This document shows, one piece after another, positions 26,357 through 36,100 of a stretch of 64,000 bases of DNA. Where the stretch lies: the NCBI RefSeq assembly GCF_052117125.1, contig NZ_JBQKJT010000008.1, positions 62,001 to 126,000 of the forward strand, in the 5' to 3' direction. The notes under the pieces were generated by a model. The model saw only the letters and a list, made by a program, of their open reading frames with translations, was not told the DNA's origin and did not search any database. Numbering within the stretch: the first letter of the stretch is position 1; every line of letters starts with the position of its first letter. The position numbers were made by a program, and so were the translations under genes. The DNA is from Avoscillospira_A sp052117125 (lineage in GTDB: Bacteria; Bacillota; Clostridia; Oscillospirales; Oscillospiraceae).

Positions 26357-28834
26357 TCAAGAGGTAAACGTCAGATTCTGATACATGGCCATGAGACTCT
26401 GATCCACTGTCCTGTCGGTACCACCGGCATTTTTTCCGCCGAATCCGCCCATCTCAATGGCGTACAGAAAATCCGTCATTTCCACATTAGCCGACTGAAT
26501 CATATTGAAAACAGCGGCATATTGTTCTGCTGCCTCCAGCTGTCCGGCGGACAGGGGCAGCTTTTCCTGCTTGGCCGTCTGAAGGCCCTCCAACGATAGC
26601 GGAGGCAAGGCGCTCATCTGCATCATGGCGCCCTGGCAGGCGGCTACCTTGCTGTCCCGTTCCTTATTGCGGGCGTCCTGTCGCTTTTTTTCGCTGTCCT
26701 GGGCAACTCCCACCGCATCCCGTACAGCGCCCGGCAAACCAAACAGACTGCCTACCATGCTGACGACAGCGCCGATCACTTTATTCTTGAGGAAGCTTCC
26801 GATCAAGCCGGCGAGGCTTCCGATCAGGCCGAGCGTGCTGAACAAGGCGTCTTTTCTGGAATCGGATGCCGCCCCCTTGCTGGCCATACGGCTGGCCTCC
26901 AACACTTTCATACTGGTAAGCAGATTCTTCTGCTTAGAGGTCAACTCCGGCTTGCTGGGGTCCTCCTGGCCGGGACCATTGGCGGCAGTGCCCGTTCCTT
27001 CGGCCATGGCCGCATCGATCATGCCCGCCAATCCGCCGGTTCCATCCGGTTTGGCAGTGGCATTGAATTTTTTCCCTTTGACCCGCTCGCATACGTCGCC
27101 AATCAAACGGCTGCGTCCCGTCCGGTTGGCGGCGGGAATCGTTCCTTCCAGCTGCTTGCCCAAGGCCTGGATGCTCTTCTTGGCCATCATATCCTTTTGG
27201 CGCATCTCCTTGGCTTGTTGGCTGTCTGCTGCCAAGCCCAGCGTATCGCCGGTGACACCGGAAAAGCTGCTGATGTGCCCCAGAACGTCGCCGGCCTTCT
27301 TATTGTTTTTCTCGTCGGCTATAGAGGAACCAAATCCGGACAAACTGCTCACCGCCCCGAAGCCCTGACCGGCGACGCCAACACGGGCCAAGTGATCCGC
27401 AGCCCCCGCTGAGCCAATGCCGGTGTCAATGCCTGCGGCTGTATTCTTGGCCTGCATTGCCTGAATCTTTCGCTTGCGCTCGGCCTCCTGGTCATGCAAT
27501 GCCTTGCTGCCCGTCACAAGGCCAATCGTATCGGTTCCAGCACTCACCGCTCCCGTCACAAGGCCGGTTCCGGAACTGATTGTACCTAATTGTTCATTTT
27601 CTGACGCCTTGCCTTGTTTGGCGAGTTCTTCATTGATGTCCGCTGCACCGGACAGCATATCCGAGCCAACGCTGGCAATACCGTTCACGGCCTCGGCTTT
27701 TCCGACCTGCCGGTCCACTTTGTCCAAAGCAGATTCCGCCACGTCTCCCCGCAGATGGGCGCCTGCCCGACTGTTGAATGCGTCGTTGTTCTTCGCCTCC
27801 AAGTCCTCCACGCCGGCTGTACCTTTGCGCACATCGGCCACCGCCTTGAAGAATTGGCCGCAGGCCGGGTCCGACAGCATATTGTCAACAGTTGCGGGAA
27901 ACGGCGAACCGGTGGCCGGATTTTCTTTCATCGCCGCCTGCTCGATGCCCCATTCCACATTCTCTTTGGCCTTGTTCACCTGGGGCGCTACATCTTTCAT
28001 CCGGTCCAGTATCTTCTGGGCCTGCGTGTAAACAAAACTCTCCTTGGCGGCGTCCTCGCTGGACAGTTCTTTCTCTGCCTGAACATAATCATCCATCAGT
28101 TCCTGCAGGCCGGGAATATATACCTCCAGGCCGGATTCCGCCTCATCGATCTTTTTTTTCTTGCTTTCCAGATCCGCTTTTCCCAGTGTACCGCCCTTGA
28201 TTTCCTGGGCGATGGCCTGCATGGACTCGACTCCCATCACTGAGTTGTTGGCCGCCACTACCACCTTTCCGGAAATTTCCGTACGGATTTCCAAAGACCT
28301 TTTCTCTCTCTCCCGGTTCTCCACTTTGGGGTCCGGCTCTGTGTCATCCCGATGGATGCCGCCATCTCCGGCGGCCACATGTGCCAGTTCATGGGCAATG
28401 AGATGCTGACCCTGCTGGCTGTCCGGTTCATAGGCGCCGCTGCGGAAATAGACATCCTGGCCCCGGGTAAACGCCCGTGCCGAAATGCTCCGGCTGGCCC
28501 GATCCGCTCCGGCGCCAGTATGGACCCGCACTCCGGAAAAATCCGCGCCGAAGGACTGCTCCATGGAACCTTGCAGCCCCATGGGCAGCGGGCTTCCGGC
28601 CCCCGCCAGGTCCATGGTGGACAGGTCTGCCTCACCGCCGGCGTCCGCCGCCCCTTCCGGGGATCGAAAGAGTCCGCCGCCCACAACACTGTCGGCCATC
28701 TGTTCCGCTGCTATCTCTGCCGGGTCATGGGGCGAAGAAACCCGAAAGCGACTCATTCCGGCTGCCGGTCCATCCGGCGAGCGGAACAGGCTTTTGGATT
28801 TCTGATCGCTCTCAAAGCGTTCCTGCTCAAACAT
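26357..28834 (-). CDS. eCIS-core (DUF4157) metallopeptidase-like putative effector
   Basis: The 825-aa protein carries the DUF4157 domain at about residues 80-155: FGADFSGVRVHTG, ARAFTRGQDVYF and HLIAHELAHV with the HExxH zinc motif. This domain marks proteins loaded in extracellular contractile injection systems. Two short LFRSP(D/E)G repeats lie near the N-terminus. The middle is Gly/Ala-rich and repetitive. Near the C-terminus, STLGLIGSLAGLIGS and VIGAVVSMVGSLFG are hydrophobic and could insert in membranes. It has no signal peptide. It is the last gene of the CIS operon and is likely cargo; the target activity is unknown. Confidence 0.85.
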   Translation of the reverse strand: MFEQERFESDQKSKSLFRSPDGPAAGMSRFRVSSPHDPAEIAAEQMADSVVGGGLFRSPEGAADAGGEADLSTMDLAGAGSPLPMGLQGSMEQSFGADFSGVRVHTGAGADRASRSISARAFTRGQDVYFRSGAYEPDSQQGQHLIAHELAHVAAGDGGIHRDDTEPDPKVENREREKRSLEIRTEISGKVVVAANNSVMGVESMQAIAQEIKGGTLGKADLESKKKKIDEAESGLEVYIPGLQELMDDYVQAEKELSSEDAAKESFVYTQAQKILDRMKDVAPQVNKAKENVEWGIEQAAMKENPATGSPFPATVDNMLSDPACGQFFKAVADVRKGTAGVEDLEAKNNDAFNSRAGAHLRGDVAESALDKVDRQVGKAEAVNGIASVGSDMLSGAADINEELAKQGKASENEQLGTISSGTGLVTGAVSAGTDTIGLVTGSKALHDQEAERKRKIQAMQAKNTAAGIDTGIGSAGAADHLARVGVAGQGFGAVSSLSGFGSSIADEKNNKKAGDVLGHISSFSGVTGDTLGLAADSQQAKEMRQKDMMAKKSIQALGKQLEGTIPAANRTGRSRLIGDVCERVKGKKFNATAKPDGTGGLAGMIDAAMAEGTGTAANGPGQEDPSKPELTSKQKNLLTSMKVLEASRMASKGAASDSRKDALFSTLGLIGSLAGLIGSFLKNKVIGAVVSMVGSLFGLPGAVRDAVGVAQDSEKKRQDARNKERDSKVAACQGAMMQMSALPPLSLEGLQTAKQEKLPLSAGQLEAAEQYAAVFNMIQSANVEMTDFLYAIEMGGFGGKNAGGTDRTVDQSLMAMYQNLTFTS

Positions 28835-28849
28835 CTGCGCCGCCTCCTC

Positions 28850-29359
28850 TCACGCGCCCTGTTTCGCCAGTGCCTCATCTGCTGTCAACGCTCCCTGACC
28901 AATGGCCTGTCCCAGGGGTGCAATATCCTCTGCCTGCTGGCAGAAGGCAAACACCGTCGTCCGCAGATGGGCTTCCTCCATCACAATCGCCGGTTCCAGG
29001 GCCATGGTGTATTTCATGCAAAGACAATCCTGGAAGACCAACAGTGTCCCCAGCAGAAACCGGCTGTTGCAGGCAGCGGCAAACCGCTCCAACTCCGCCC
29101 GCTGGGCTGGACAGGCCGGTGTCAGCGGCAGATAGAACTGTACAAATGTGGTGGAAAGGTTCTCTCGATGGGTGGGAAGCACATTGCAGGAAATCTCCCA
29201 GCCTCCAGGCGCGTCGCCCATACGGATGATACCGGTGGGAATCCCCTTTGTCTCCTCTGCGGGCAGCGGTTCCAAGGTCATCCCCATGGGCTCCAGCGCC
29301 TCCCGGATCTCCTCCAGCACGCTCATTCCATACGTCAAAGATTGCTCGTCCATTGCCAT
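28850..29359 (-). CDS. Small acidic protein, possible effector chaperone (YbjN/CesT-like)
   Basis: I do not recognise this 169-aa protein with certainty. Its alternating strand/helix pattern (STTFVQFYLPLTPACP, FQDCLCMKYTMALEP) is like YbjN or type-III chaperone folds. It lies between the CIS ATPase and the DUF4157 effector, spaced by 41 and 15 bases. That position would suit a cargo chaperone. The ATG at 29359 has AAAGGAGC upstream; the longer reading to 29404 starts inside the ATPase tail. Confidence 0.5.
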   Translation of the reverse strand: MAMDEQSLTYGMSVLEEIREALEPMGMTLEPLPAEETKGIPTGIIRMGDAPGGWEISCNVLPTHRENLSTTFVQFYLPLTPACPAQRAELERFAAACNSRFLLGTLLVFQDCLCMKYTMALEPAIVMEEAHLRTTVFAFCQQAEDIAPLGQAIGQGALTADEALAKQGA

Positions 29360-29400
29360 GCCGCTCCTTTCTTGGTTGCCGGTCCTGTCTCCATGGGCCG

Positions 29401-31488
29401 TCATGGCAGCAGGTAGCCGTATTCGCCGTAATCCTCCCGGCGCATGATTTTGCCCTGTTTGGTCAACTCGTACTTGACGGCACGGACAATGTGCCGCATC
29501 CCCACGGCCTCTCCGGCACGCGCCGCCATGAAAGAGGCCACCAGGGCGATATTCTTGATGCTGCCGCCGGTGATCTCAAACTGTTCCGCCAGATAGTCCC
29601 AGTCCACATCCGGCTCCATGGGCGTCTGTGCCGGAAATATTCCCTGCCAGATGGCCTTTCTGGCTTTGGTATCGGGAAAGGAAAACTGAATCACATAACT
29701 GATGCGCCGGAAAAAGGCGCTGTCGATGTTCTCCTTGTAGTTGGTGGTCATGACGGTGATGCCGTTGTACTCCTCCATTTTTTGCAGCAGATACGCCGTC
29801 TCCAAGTTTGCGTTTTTGTCGTGGGAGTCCTTGACCTCCGTGCGCTTGCCCAGGATGGCGTCCGTTTCGTCAAAAAACAGGATCACATTGGATTTTTTTG
29901 CTTCCTCAAACACCTGGTTCAGGTTCTTTTCCGTCTCGCCGATGTACTTGGACACCACTCGGGATAAATCCACCTTGTACATCTCAATCCCCAGGTCATT
30001 GGCGACCACCTGGGCGGCCATGGTCTTGCCGGTGCCCGGCGGACCGGCAAAGAGCATACTGACGCCCTTGCCGTAGGCCAGACGCTGGTCGAAGCCCCAC
30101 TGGTCATAGACCACATGCTGATAGCGGATCTGGTCACAGGCCATATGGAGCATTTCCTTTTCCGTCTCTGCCAGCACCAACTGGTCCCAGGTGTGGCGGG
30201 CGTCAATCCATGTGGCATGCTCTCCCAGCTTGTGGGAAATCTGCCGGTAGGCGGCACGGGTCAGCTGCCGCCGGTCCAGAGGACCGTGGAGCAGGGCCAT
30301 TCCCGCCGCCGTTTTGGCGGTACCGTCGATCTGCCCCGGTGTAAAGGCGAACTTGTTGGCCAGTTCCGCCCCATCTGCCGGTTCTGACAGAGGCAGCGCT
30401 CCCAGGGCCTGTCCCCAAAGGGCGATGCTCTCGGCTTTGGTGGGCGGCTCCACCGGCACGTCCAGCCAGCGGCGTCCGGTTTCCAACTCCGCCGTCACCG
30501 TGTCCTCCTGGGCCAGCACCAGCACTACGCCGGAAAACCGTCCCGCCGTGTCCAACACCTGTTCCGCTGTCTCCGGCTCTTCCAGAAGACAGTCGAACCG
30601 ACGCAGGACCAGCATGCCCTGTTCCAGAATGGCCGCCCGCCCCGCCGTGCGCAGGGCTGCAAAAAACGTCTCCCGTTTGCCATGCACCGCCTGGGCGCAG
30701 TCAAAAAACACCGCCGCCGTGTCCAGCAGCTGGGCCACCCGCCGGGCCTGGGTGGACCGGCCGGAACCGTTCTGGCCCCGCAGGCACACATACAGCGTCT
30801 CCCGCTGGTCGCCGTCGGCGGCAATGGCCGACGCCAGCGCCGCTGCCTCCCGCTCCCGCAGCAGCAGGGGCGCTCCCTCCCCGGGCGTATACAGCTCCAC
30901 GCCCGACGCCCGCCACCGGGCGTCGCCGTTTTGCAGCAGAAAATCCGCTACACGCCGGTCCAGGCTGCCATCGGCCTGCAAAAAGGCGAACTCCGCCTTC
31001 TCCTCCAGCGACCGACGCTGCCGGTGGTACTGGGACACCGCCTCCGCTGTGTCCGCAAAGTGGAACAGCTTTACCGTCAGATCAAAGCCGGGCTGCCGGA
31101 GATTGGGGTTGCCACGCAGCTGGCCCAGCCACAGGCCGAACCGCTCATCATAGGCCGGAAGCAGCCACAGTAGCAGTCCAAACCACTCCAAATCGGTCAG
31201 GCGCAGCACTTCCCGCAGATACTGAGCCGCCAGAAACCGCCCCTGCCGGGCGGTGGCCTCCGCCCGACTGTCGATGTGGAACCGGGACTTGTCAAAGTCC
31301 CGCAGCACAGACGGCTCCTCGGCTGCCGGGTCTGCCGCCGGTGTCCCGGAAACCGGGGCGTAACAGGCCGTATAGGCCGTCAGCAGCAGTTCGCACCACC
31401 GAATCAAATCCAGCAGGTGCTCCTCCGGCGCGCCGTAGGGTACGCCGAACTGTTTCGGGTCGAAATACCGACCGTACCAGGATGCCAC
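29401..31488 (-). CDS. CIS-associated AAA+ ATPase (Pvc15/Afp15-like)
   Basis: This 695-aa protein has a helical N-terminal region, a degenerate AAA-like central part, and a canonical C-terminal AAA+ module: AGPPGTGKTMAAQVV (Walker A), VILFFDETDAILGKR (Walker B), a sensor-1 region TVMTTNYKENIDSAF and arginine-rich RRISYVIQF. ATPases of this type occur in nearly all eCIS loci; their role in assembly or cargo loading is not fully settled. The start is GTG at 31488 because AGGAGG lies 7 bases before it. It is immediately downstream of the PAAR-like gene. Confidence 0.9.
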   Translation of the reverse strand: MASWYGRYFDPKQFGVPYGAPEEHLLDLIRWCELLLTAYTACYAPVSGTPAADPAAEEPSVLRDFDKSRFHIDSRAEATARQGRFLAAQYLREVLRLTDLEWFGLLLWLLPAYDERFGLWLGQLRGNPNLRQPGFDLTVKLFHFADTAEAVSQYHRQRRSLEEKAEFAFLQADGSLDRRVADFLLQNGDARWRASGVELYTPGEGAPLLLREREAAALASAIAADGDQRETLYVCLRGQNGSGRSTQARRVAQLLDTAAVFFDCAQAVHGKRETFFAALRTAGRAAILEQGMLVLRRFDCLLEEPETAEQVLDTAGRFSGVVLVLAQEDTVTAELETGRRWLDVPVEPPTKAESIALWGQALGALPLSEPADGAELANKFAFTPGQIDGTAKTAAGMALLHGPLDRRQLTRAAYRQISHKLGEHATWIDARHTWDQLVLAETEKEMLHMACDQIRYQHVVYDQWGFDQRLAYGKGVSMLFAGPPGTGKTMAAQVVANDLGIEMYKVDLSRVVSKYIGETEKNLNQVFEEAKKSNVILFFDETDAILGKRTEVKDSHDKNANLETAYLLQKMEEYNGITVMTTNYKENIDSAFFRRISYVIQFSFPDTKARKAIWQGIFPAQTPMEPDVDWDYLAEQFEITGGSIKNIALVASFMAARAGEAVGMRHIVRAVKYELTKQGKIMRREDYGEYGYLLP

Positions 31489-31522
31489 GGGGGTTCCTCC
31501 TCTCTCCACCGGTTCGGTGTCC

Positions 31523-31912
31523 TTACGGAATCTGATGCTTCATCTGGCCGGGATTGTTGATGCTGATGACGCCGCCATAGGCGCACATCAGCTTGGAACT
31601 GTTGTTCAGCGCCGGTTTGTTGGCAATGAGCACCGTGGGACACCCCGGAGCCCAGGGGGCCGGAATCACCGGCACACAGGGCATGGGGGTCAGCACCCCC
31701 ATGGCTGCCGCCGTGGCCGCCGCCACGGTGGGATTGGCCATGGACGAGCACATGCCAAAGGGCATGATATTTTTCATAGGCACATTGTCCATAATAGTGG
31801 CCGCCGGTAAATTAGAGGTCAGTACCTTGTTTTCCGGCGTCACCACCAGACTGGACGGCGCCGCACCGAAGGTACACTGACACATGGCGCCCATGCAGAC
31901 CTGATTACCCAT
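31523..31912 (-). CDS. DUF4280 PAAR-like tip protein
   Basis: This 129-aa protein has the DUF4280 pattern: N-terminal VCMGAMCQCTFGAAPSSL, PAATIMDNVPMKNIMPFGMC, and C-terminal LMCAYGGVISINNPGQ. DUF4280 proteins replace classic PAAR proteins as sharpening tips of contractile spikes in several injection systems. The six Cys and a His may bind a metal ion. It overlaps the end of the preceding gene by 8 bases, and GAGGAGG is just upstream of the ATG at 31912. No VgrG-like trimer to carry it is encoded nearby. Confidence 0.88.
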   Translation of the reverse strand: MGNQVCMGAMCQCTFGAAPSSLVVTPENKVLTSNLPAATIMDNVPMKNIMPFGMCSSMANPTVAAATAAAMGVLTPMPCVPVIPAPWAPGCPTVLIANKPALNNSSKLMCAYGGVISINNPGQMKHQIP

Positions 31913-32672
31913 CCATTTCCTCCTCTGCTGTCCATACAATGGTTGCCTCTTTCCTGGGAGACGGCGGTGCGGTCCGGAACCGCTGCTCCCGCTGCCCGTA
32001 CCGGAATACAAATTCCACTTCCTCCCGCTGTAGGAACAGGCCCACGGCGGGCAGGATGGCCGCACCGTCCCGGTCTGTCTCCAGGTCCCACAGAGGGCGC
32101 AGCAGCGTACCCGCCTGCAAGGGCTGTGCCAGTGGTTCCCACAGATCGTACCGCCCGGAATCGGCATCCCGGCCGGTGATCAGCAGGTCCGCCGCCGGTT
32201 CCGTGGAGACGCAGCAGTGCTGGTATACCATACCCGGCCCATGGCCGCCCGCCAGGGTGAGCGCCCGGTCTCCCGGCTTCGCCGGTTCCACCAGCCGCAA
32301 ACTGCCCACCGGCGTCAGCAGCTCCGCCCGGACCGCCCTGTTAGCCAGAGGCGTCTTCCCCAGCAGAAACCGCAGGCGGAAACAGGAAATTCTGGACAGG
32401 TTGGGGCTGTCCGGTGCACAGGGCATCAGCACCACCTCCGGGATATGGGCCGGGACCGGCGGCAACGTCCGCCGCACGGTCTGATACCCCGGCGCATCAA
32501 TGACAAAGGTATGGGCCGTGGGCGGCAGATCGGAAAAGAGATACACGCCATCTCCTCTGGCCACGCAGGGGACCCGGCAGCCATCCACCAGAATAGACGC
32601 GCCCCGGACCGGTTCCTTGTGACAGCTGTCCAGCAGCTGAAACGCCGCGGACAGACGGTGCAGAGTCCTCAT
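31905..32672 (-). CDS. CIS-linked protein with carboxypeptidase-regulatory-like domain
   Basis: In this 255-aa protein, residues 10-80 look like a small beta-sandwich of the carboxypeptidase regulatory or transthyretin-like type (GASILVDGCRVPCVARGDGVYLFSDLPP, in part). The rest is beta-rich with no recognised family. There is no signal peptide. It overlaps the DUF4255 gene by ATGA and the DUF4280 gene by 8 bases, so the three are a translation unit. A structural adaptor or fibre-like component is inferred; I have no family name for it. Confidence 0.55.
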   Translation of the reverse strand: MRTLHRLSAAFQLLDSCHKEPVRGASILVDGCRVPCVARGDGVYLFSDLPPTAHTFVIDAPGYQTVRRTLPPVPAHIPEVVLMPCAPDSPNLSRISCFRLRFLLGKTPLANRAVRAELLTPVGSLRLVEPAKPGDRALTLAGGHGPGMVYQHCCVSTEPAADLLITGRDADSGRYDLWEPLAQPLQAGTLLRPLWDLETDRDGAAILPAVGLFLQREEVEFVFRYGQREQRFRTAPPSPRKEATIVWTAEEEMDG

Positions 32673-33256
32673 GGCCGCCGCTCCTTCTGTTCCATGCCCA
32701 GCCGAATCTCCTGAACCCTGGCGGCGGGTTTGGTGACCACGGCGGATTCCAGCTGCACCGGACCGACTTTATAAAACACACTGAGTTTATAGGATTCTGA
32801 AAACATGGTCCAGATTTTTGTCTTTTCCTCCAGTTCCATCTGTACCTGGCTGACGCGGATCACCTCGCCGGCGGCCCGCAGCGCCTGGGGCATATACTGC
32901 TCCGGCAGACGCTTGTTGTCCTCCAATACCTGGATGACCCGGCCCATAATCATCTGTTCGTCCAATGTCCGGGTCTCCTTTTCCGCCTTGCTGGCCACGG
33001 AGATCATCATGGACAGATTCAGCGACACCGGCGGATTGCGCTGGGAGCCGTCAGGTTGGAGCACCGGTCCATTGGACCGCATTTCCCCCGCCTCTGAAAT
33101 ATCGTAGAGATGGATACCCACCACAAAATTTCCCCGGTCGTGGGGGTCGCAGACGCCGATCTGCTCCCGCTGGGCCACCGGCTCCGGCACCAGCTCCGCT
33201 TGCAGCAGCTCCACAATGGTGCGGCTCACGTCGGAAATTACAGAATACGTTGCCAT
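32669..33256 (-). CDS. DUF4255 protein, CIS tube/sheath terminator (Pvc16-like)
   Basis: This 195-aa protein has the DUF4255 N-terminal signature YSVISDVSRTIVELL, then IHLYDISEAGEM and NLSMMISVASKAEKETR. Pvc16/Afp16-type proteins cap the distal end of tube and sheath and set assembly end points. It is shorter than Pvc16 (about 290 aa) and may be only the core domain. GAAGGAGG lies upstream of the ATG. Confidence 0.88.
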   Translation of the reverse strand: MATYSVISDVSRTIVELLQAELVPEPVAQREQIGVCDPHDRGNFVVGIHLYDISEAGEMRSNGPVLQPDGSQRNPPVSLNLSMMISVASKAEKETRTLDEQMIMGRVIQVLEDNKRLPEQYMPQALRAAGEVIRVSQVQMELEEKTKIWTMFSESYKLSVFYKVGPVQLESAVVTKPAARVQEIRLGMEQKERRP

Positions 33257-33274
33257 TGGTTCCTCCTTCCCGGC

Positions 33275-34654
33275 TCAGGGGGCCGCATACAACAGTTCAT
33301 AGCCGCCCAAGGTCATCCGCTCCATCCCGCAGCATTCCAGCAGGGTATCCAGGGGCAGATAACACGTCTGACCGAACCGGATCAGGGGCTGTTCCATTTT
33401 TTGCAGCCGGTCATTACAGTAGGCGTCGCTGGAACCCTTGGTCATCTCCAGCACCACGCCGCCGCCCTGTAACACCACCGTGTCGTTGTCCGCCATTTCC
33501 ACAATGGTTCCGCCTAAAAAGGCGGCGGCATCGTCCAGAGACAGCAGAATGGTATCGTCATAAGTAAAGACCGCCCGGGTCAGGCTCAGGGGCGTTCCCG
33601 CCGCCACCAATACACCCGGATTCATGGCTCCGGCCTTGTTGGAGCGTTCCACGATGGCCGCCGTCTCCTGTTCCATGCTCTGCCGCACCTCGGCGGATAT
33701 GGCCGGATATCGCCGTAAAATATTGGAAAAGCGGGAGGTGATAATGTCTTGAGCTGTGGCCGTCCCAGCGGTATCGAGGAACTCGCCGTCCCGCAGTCCG
33801 GCACACAGCAGAATGACCGCCACATCGGTACTGTCCGCCCCGGCAGTCCGCTCGTCCAGATAGCTCAGGCACCGGGCCGCCAACTCCGCCAACTCGCCGG
33901 TACCGTCGTATCCGGCGCTTTCCAGCAGCTGCGCCGCCGGTTCGCTGAGGTCCTCTTCCACCCGGCGCAGCGTCTCATCGGGGTTGGTGGCCGCCGCCAC
34001 TGCTGTGCCGATGGCCCCCAGATTGCCATTGGCGGCTTCCATCTGCTCCAGCGTCGCTTGCAGCTGCTCCGTCTCATATTGAAGCTGCTGTAGCTGAATC
34101 GTGTTTTCAAGATACGTCCGCAGCGTGCCGTCCGGGTCTCCCAGGGCAATCATCTGGTCAATATTTTCCCGGATGGCTGTTGTGTCCTCCCCGTTGCCCA
34201 GAATGGTCAACAGTTCGTCCCGCAGTTCCTCCAGCGTAGGCTCCCCCTGGGCATCCTGTCCCGGCTCACCCGACGGTGTCTGACTACCCGACAACGCCTG
34301 ACTACCCGACGACGTCTGACTACCCGACGACGTCTGATTGCCTGACGGCGTCTGACTGCCCGATGTAGCCGAATTGTCCGACGGTGTTGTGGTGGTTTCT
34401 TCTTCCGCCGGGGGCTCTGTCTGCGTATCCTCCGTTGCGGACGATGTGCCGCCGCTCGCTCCGTTGGATGTATCGGCATCCGTTCCACCCTGGTCCGCCG
34501 CCGGAGCATCCTGCGCCGTCTGTTCCGTTCCGGCGGTTCCGGCGGCGCTGTCGTCCGCCTCCGGCACCGCCAGCGCTGCTGTGGACAGAATGGACAGGGC
34601 GGCGGCCAGGCTCACAGTCATCAGCAGCCAATTACGTTGTTTCTTACGGTGCAT
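33275..34654 (-). CDS. Exported protein with 6-residue repeats and a copper-amine-oxidase-like stalk domain
   Basis: A signal peptide (residues 8-29, SLAAALSILSTAALA) starts this 459-aa protein. A long Thr/Ser/Asp-rich linker follows, including five or more copies of a 6-residue unit (SGSQTP/SGNQTS type; DNA 34268-34375, 18-bp period), which probably vary in number. A helical middle and a C-terminal copper-amine-oxidase N1-like stalk region (RAVFTYDDTILLSLDDAAAFLG, in part) complete it. The stalk domain is common on Clostridia surfaces. Its place inside the CIS operon suggests a cell-envelope docking part, which is inference. Confidence 0.6.
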   Translation of the reverse strand: MHRKKQRNWLLMTVSLAAALSILSTAALAVPEADDSAAGTAGTEQTAQDAPAADQGGTDADTSNGASGGTSSATEDTQTEPPAEEETTTTPSDNSATSGSQTPSGNQTSSGSQTSSGSQALSGSQTPSGEPGQDAQGEPTLEELRDELLTILGNGEDTTAIRENIDQMIALGDPDGTLRTYLENTIQLQQLQYETEQLQATLEQMEAANGNLGAIGTAVAAATNPDETLRRVEEDLSEPAAQLLESAGYDGTGELAELAARCLSYLDERTAGADSTDVAVILLCAGLRDGEFLDTAGTATAQDIITSRFSNILRRYPAISAEVRQSMEQETAAIVERSNKAGAMNPGVLVAAGTPLSLTRAVFTYDDTILLSLDDAAAFLGGTIVEMADNDTVVLQGGGVVLEMTKGSSDAYCNDRLQKMEQPLIRFGQTCYLPLDTLLECCGMERMTLGGYELLYAAP

Positions 34655-34669
34655 GGTCTCACCTCCCGG

Positions 34670-36082
34670 TCAATAGCCGCCGCACTCCACGGCCAGAATC
34701 TTCTCCCCCGCCGCGTCGTAATAGAGTTTGATGTAGTAGTTGCTCATCAGGTATTTATCCACACGGCCCTGCTGGGGCAGCGCCAGCGACAATTGGCTGG
34801 CCGCTGTCTTGCGCTCCGCCGTCAGGTCCAGTGTCAAGGTGGAAAACCGCTGGCCCAACAGAGCCGTCACTTCCTCCTCACTGCTGTCCCGGGTGATATC
34901 CAAAAATCCCTCCTCCACATCTGCCAGGACATTTTGGCAGGTGTAAAGGCCTGTCCCGTCATCGACGCAGAGAAACGCGGTCCCCAGGTTCAAATAAGTC
35001 AGAATCTGATATGTCCCCTCCACGGCGGTATAGCCGGGCGTTCCAAAGGCGGCGGCGATATCCTCCGGTGTGGCTCCCAGATAGCCCATATAGTTGACGT
35101 TGTTTTCGAGAAATTCTCCCGTATAGAGCGGCGAGCCCAACGCGTCGTACACAGTACCCGCGCCCTGCCGCTGCCCCTTGGAAAACGCACCCTGATAGAG
35201 CACATTGCCCTGCTCGTCGTAGAGCGTGCCGGTGCCCTCGTAGAGCCCCTGGGCAAACTGCCCCTGATAGATCAGCGTTCCATTTTCGTAATAGGAGCCG
35301 TTGCCCTCATACCGGCCGGCCACCAGATCGCCCCGGTAGCAGATCGTTGTCCCGTCAGCTTCATAGACCACGCCGCTGCCCTCCCACAGGTCATTGGCAA
35401 AATCGCCGTAGTACAGCAGTGTGTGATCCTCCGACCGGTATTCCATGCCCCGGCCGCTGCGCAATCCCTGGGAAAAGCTACCCTGATAAATCAGCGAGCC
35501 GCTTTCGTCGTACAGCCGTCCGTCCCCGTTGTACAGGTTGTCGGTAAACTGTCCCTCGTACCGCAGAACCCCATCCACATACAAAGACCCATAGCCGTCA
35601 TAGGCGGCATTGCGGAACTGGCCTGAATACACCAGAGCCCCCTCTGTATCATACTGGGTGGCGGCGCCGGTCAGCTCGCCGGAAACCACGTCGCCGTCGT
35701 AGATCAGAACCCCCTGTTCTGTAACAATGCGGGCCGGTCCCGTATACCCGGCCAGTTTCCGGCTGTTGAGCAGAATGGTCGGCGTCCAGAGCCGCCCTTC
35801 CAGCCAGGGATAGACTACGGTGGAAAACACCGTCACCACCAGAACGACGGCCACCACGCTGAGGGCCAGAAACCGCTTGGACAGGTAGATGGCGCCGAAC
35901 CGCACATAATCCTCCATGCTGGACGGCCGCCGCGTCATGGATTTGACCTGTGCGCGGACGTAGGTATTCAAATAGACGAAGGGCTTGGCCGCCATTTGGA
36001 CCGCGCGGGTGATCTTCTTAGTGATGTTGGTGATCTGCCGCCCGACAACCTTGGAGACCTGGCTGAAGAAATTGAAATTCAT
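34670..36082 (-). CDS. Single-pass membrane protein with about eight MORN-like repeats
   Basis: In this 470-aa protein, residues 1-70 are basic and cytoplasmic. A membrane helix follows (ALSVVAVVLVVTVFSTVVY, ~75-95). Residues 120-320 hold about eight ~22-residue MORN-like repeats of the type YxGxFxxxxxxGxGxLY (for example RYEGQFTDNLYNGDGRLY and YQGQFAQGLYEGTGTLY). A C-terminal domain of about 130 residues follows. MORN repeats bind lipids or proteins, and here they lie outside the cell. It is spaced 15-18 bases from both neighbours in the CIS operon. A role in anchoring or scaffolding at the membrane is inferred. Confidence 0.7.
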   Translation of the reverse strand: MNFNFFSQVSKVVGRQITNITKKITRAVQMAAKPFVYLNTYVRAQVKSMTRRPSSMEDYVRFGAIYLSKRFLALSVVAVVLVVTVFSTVVYPWLEGRLWTPTILLNSRKLAGYTGPARIVTEQGVLIYDGDVVSGELTGAATQYDTEGALVYSGQFRNAAYDGYGSLYVDGVLRYEGQFTDNLYNGDGRLYDESGSLIYQGSFSQGLRSGRGMEYRSEDHTLLYYGDFANDLWEGSGVVYEADGTTICYRGDLVAGRYEGNGSYYENGTLIYQGQFAQGLYEGTGTLYDEQGNVLYQGAFSKGQRQGAGTVYDALGSPLYTGEFLENNVNYMGYLGATPEDIAAAFGTPGYTAVEGTYQILTYLNLGTAFLCVDDGTGLYTCQNVLADVEEGFLDITRDSSEEEVTALLGQRFSTLTLDLTAERKTAASQLSLALPQQGRVDKYLMSNYYIKLYYDAAGEKILAVECGGY

Positions 36083-36100
36083 AAGGCGTCTCCTTCCCGG

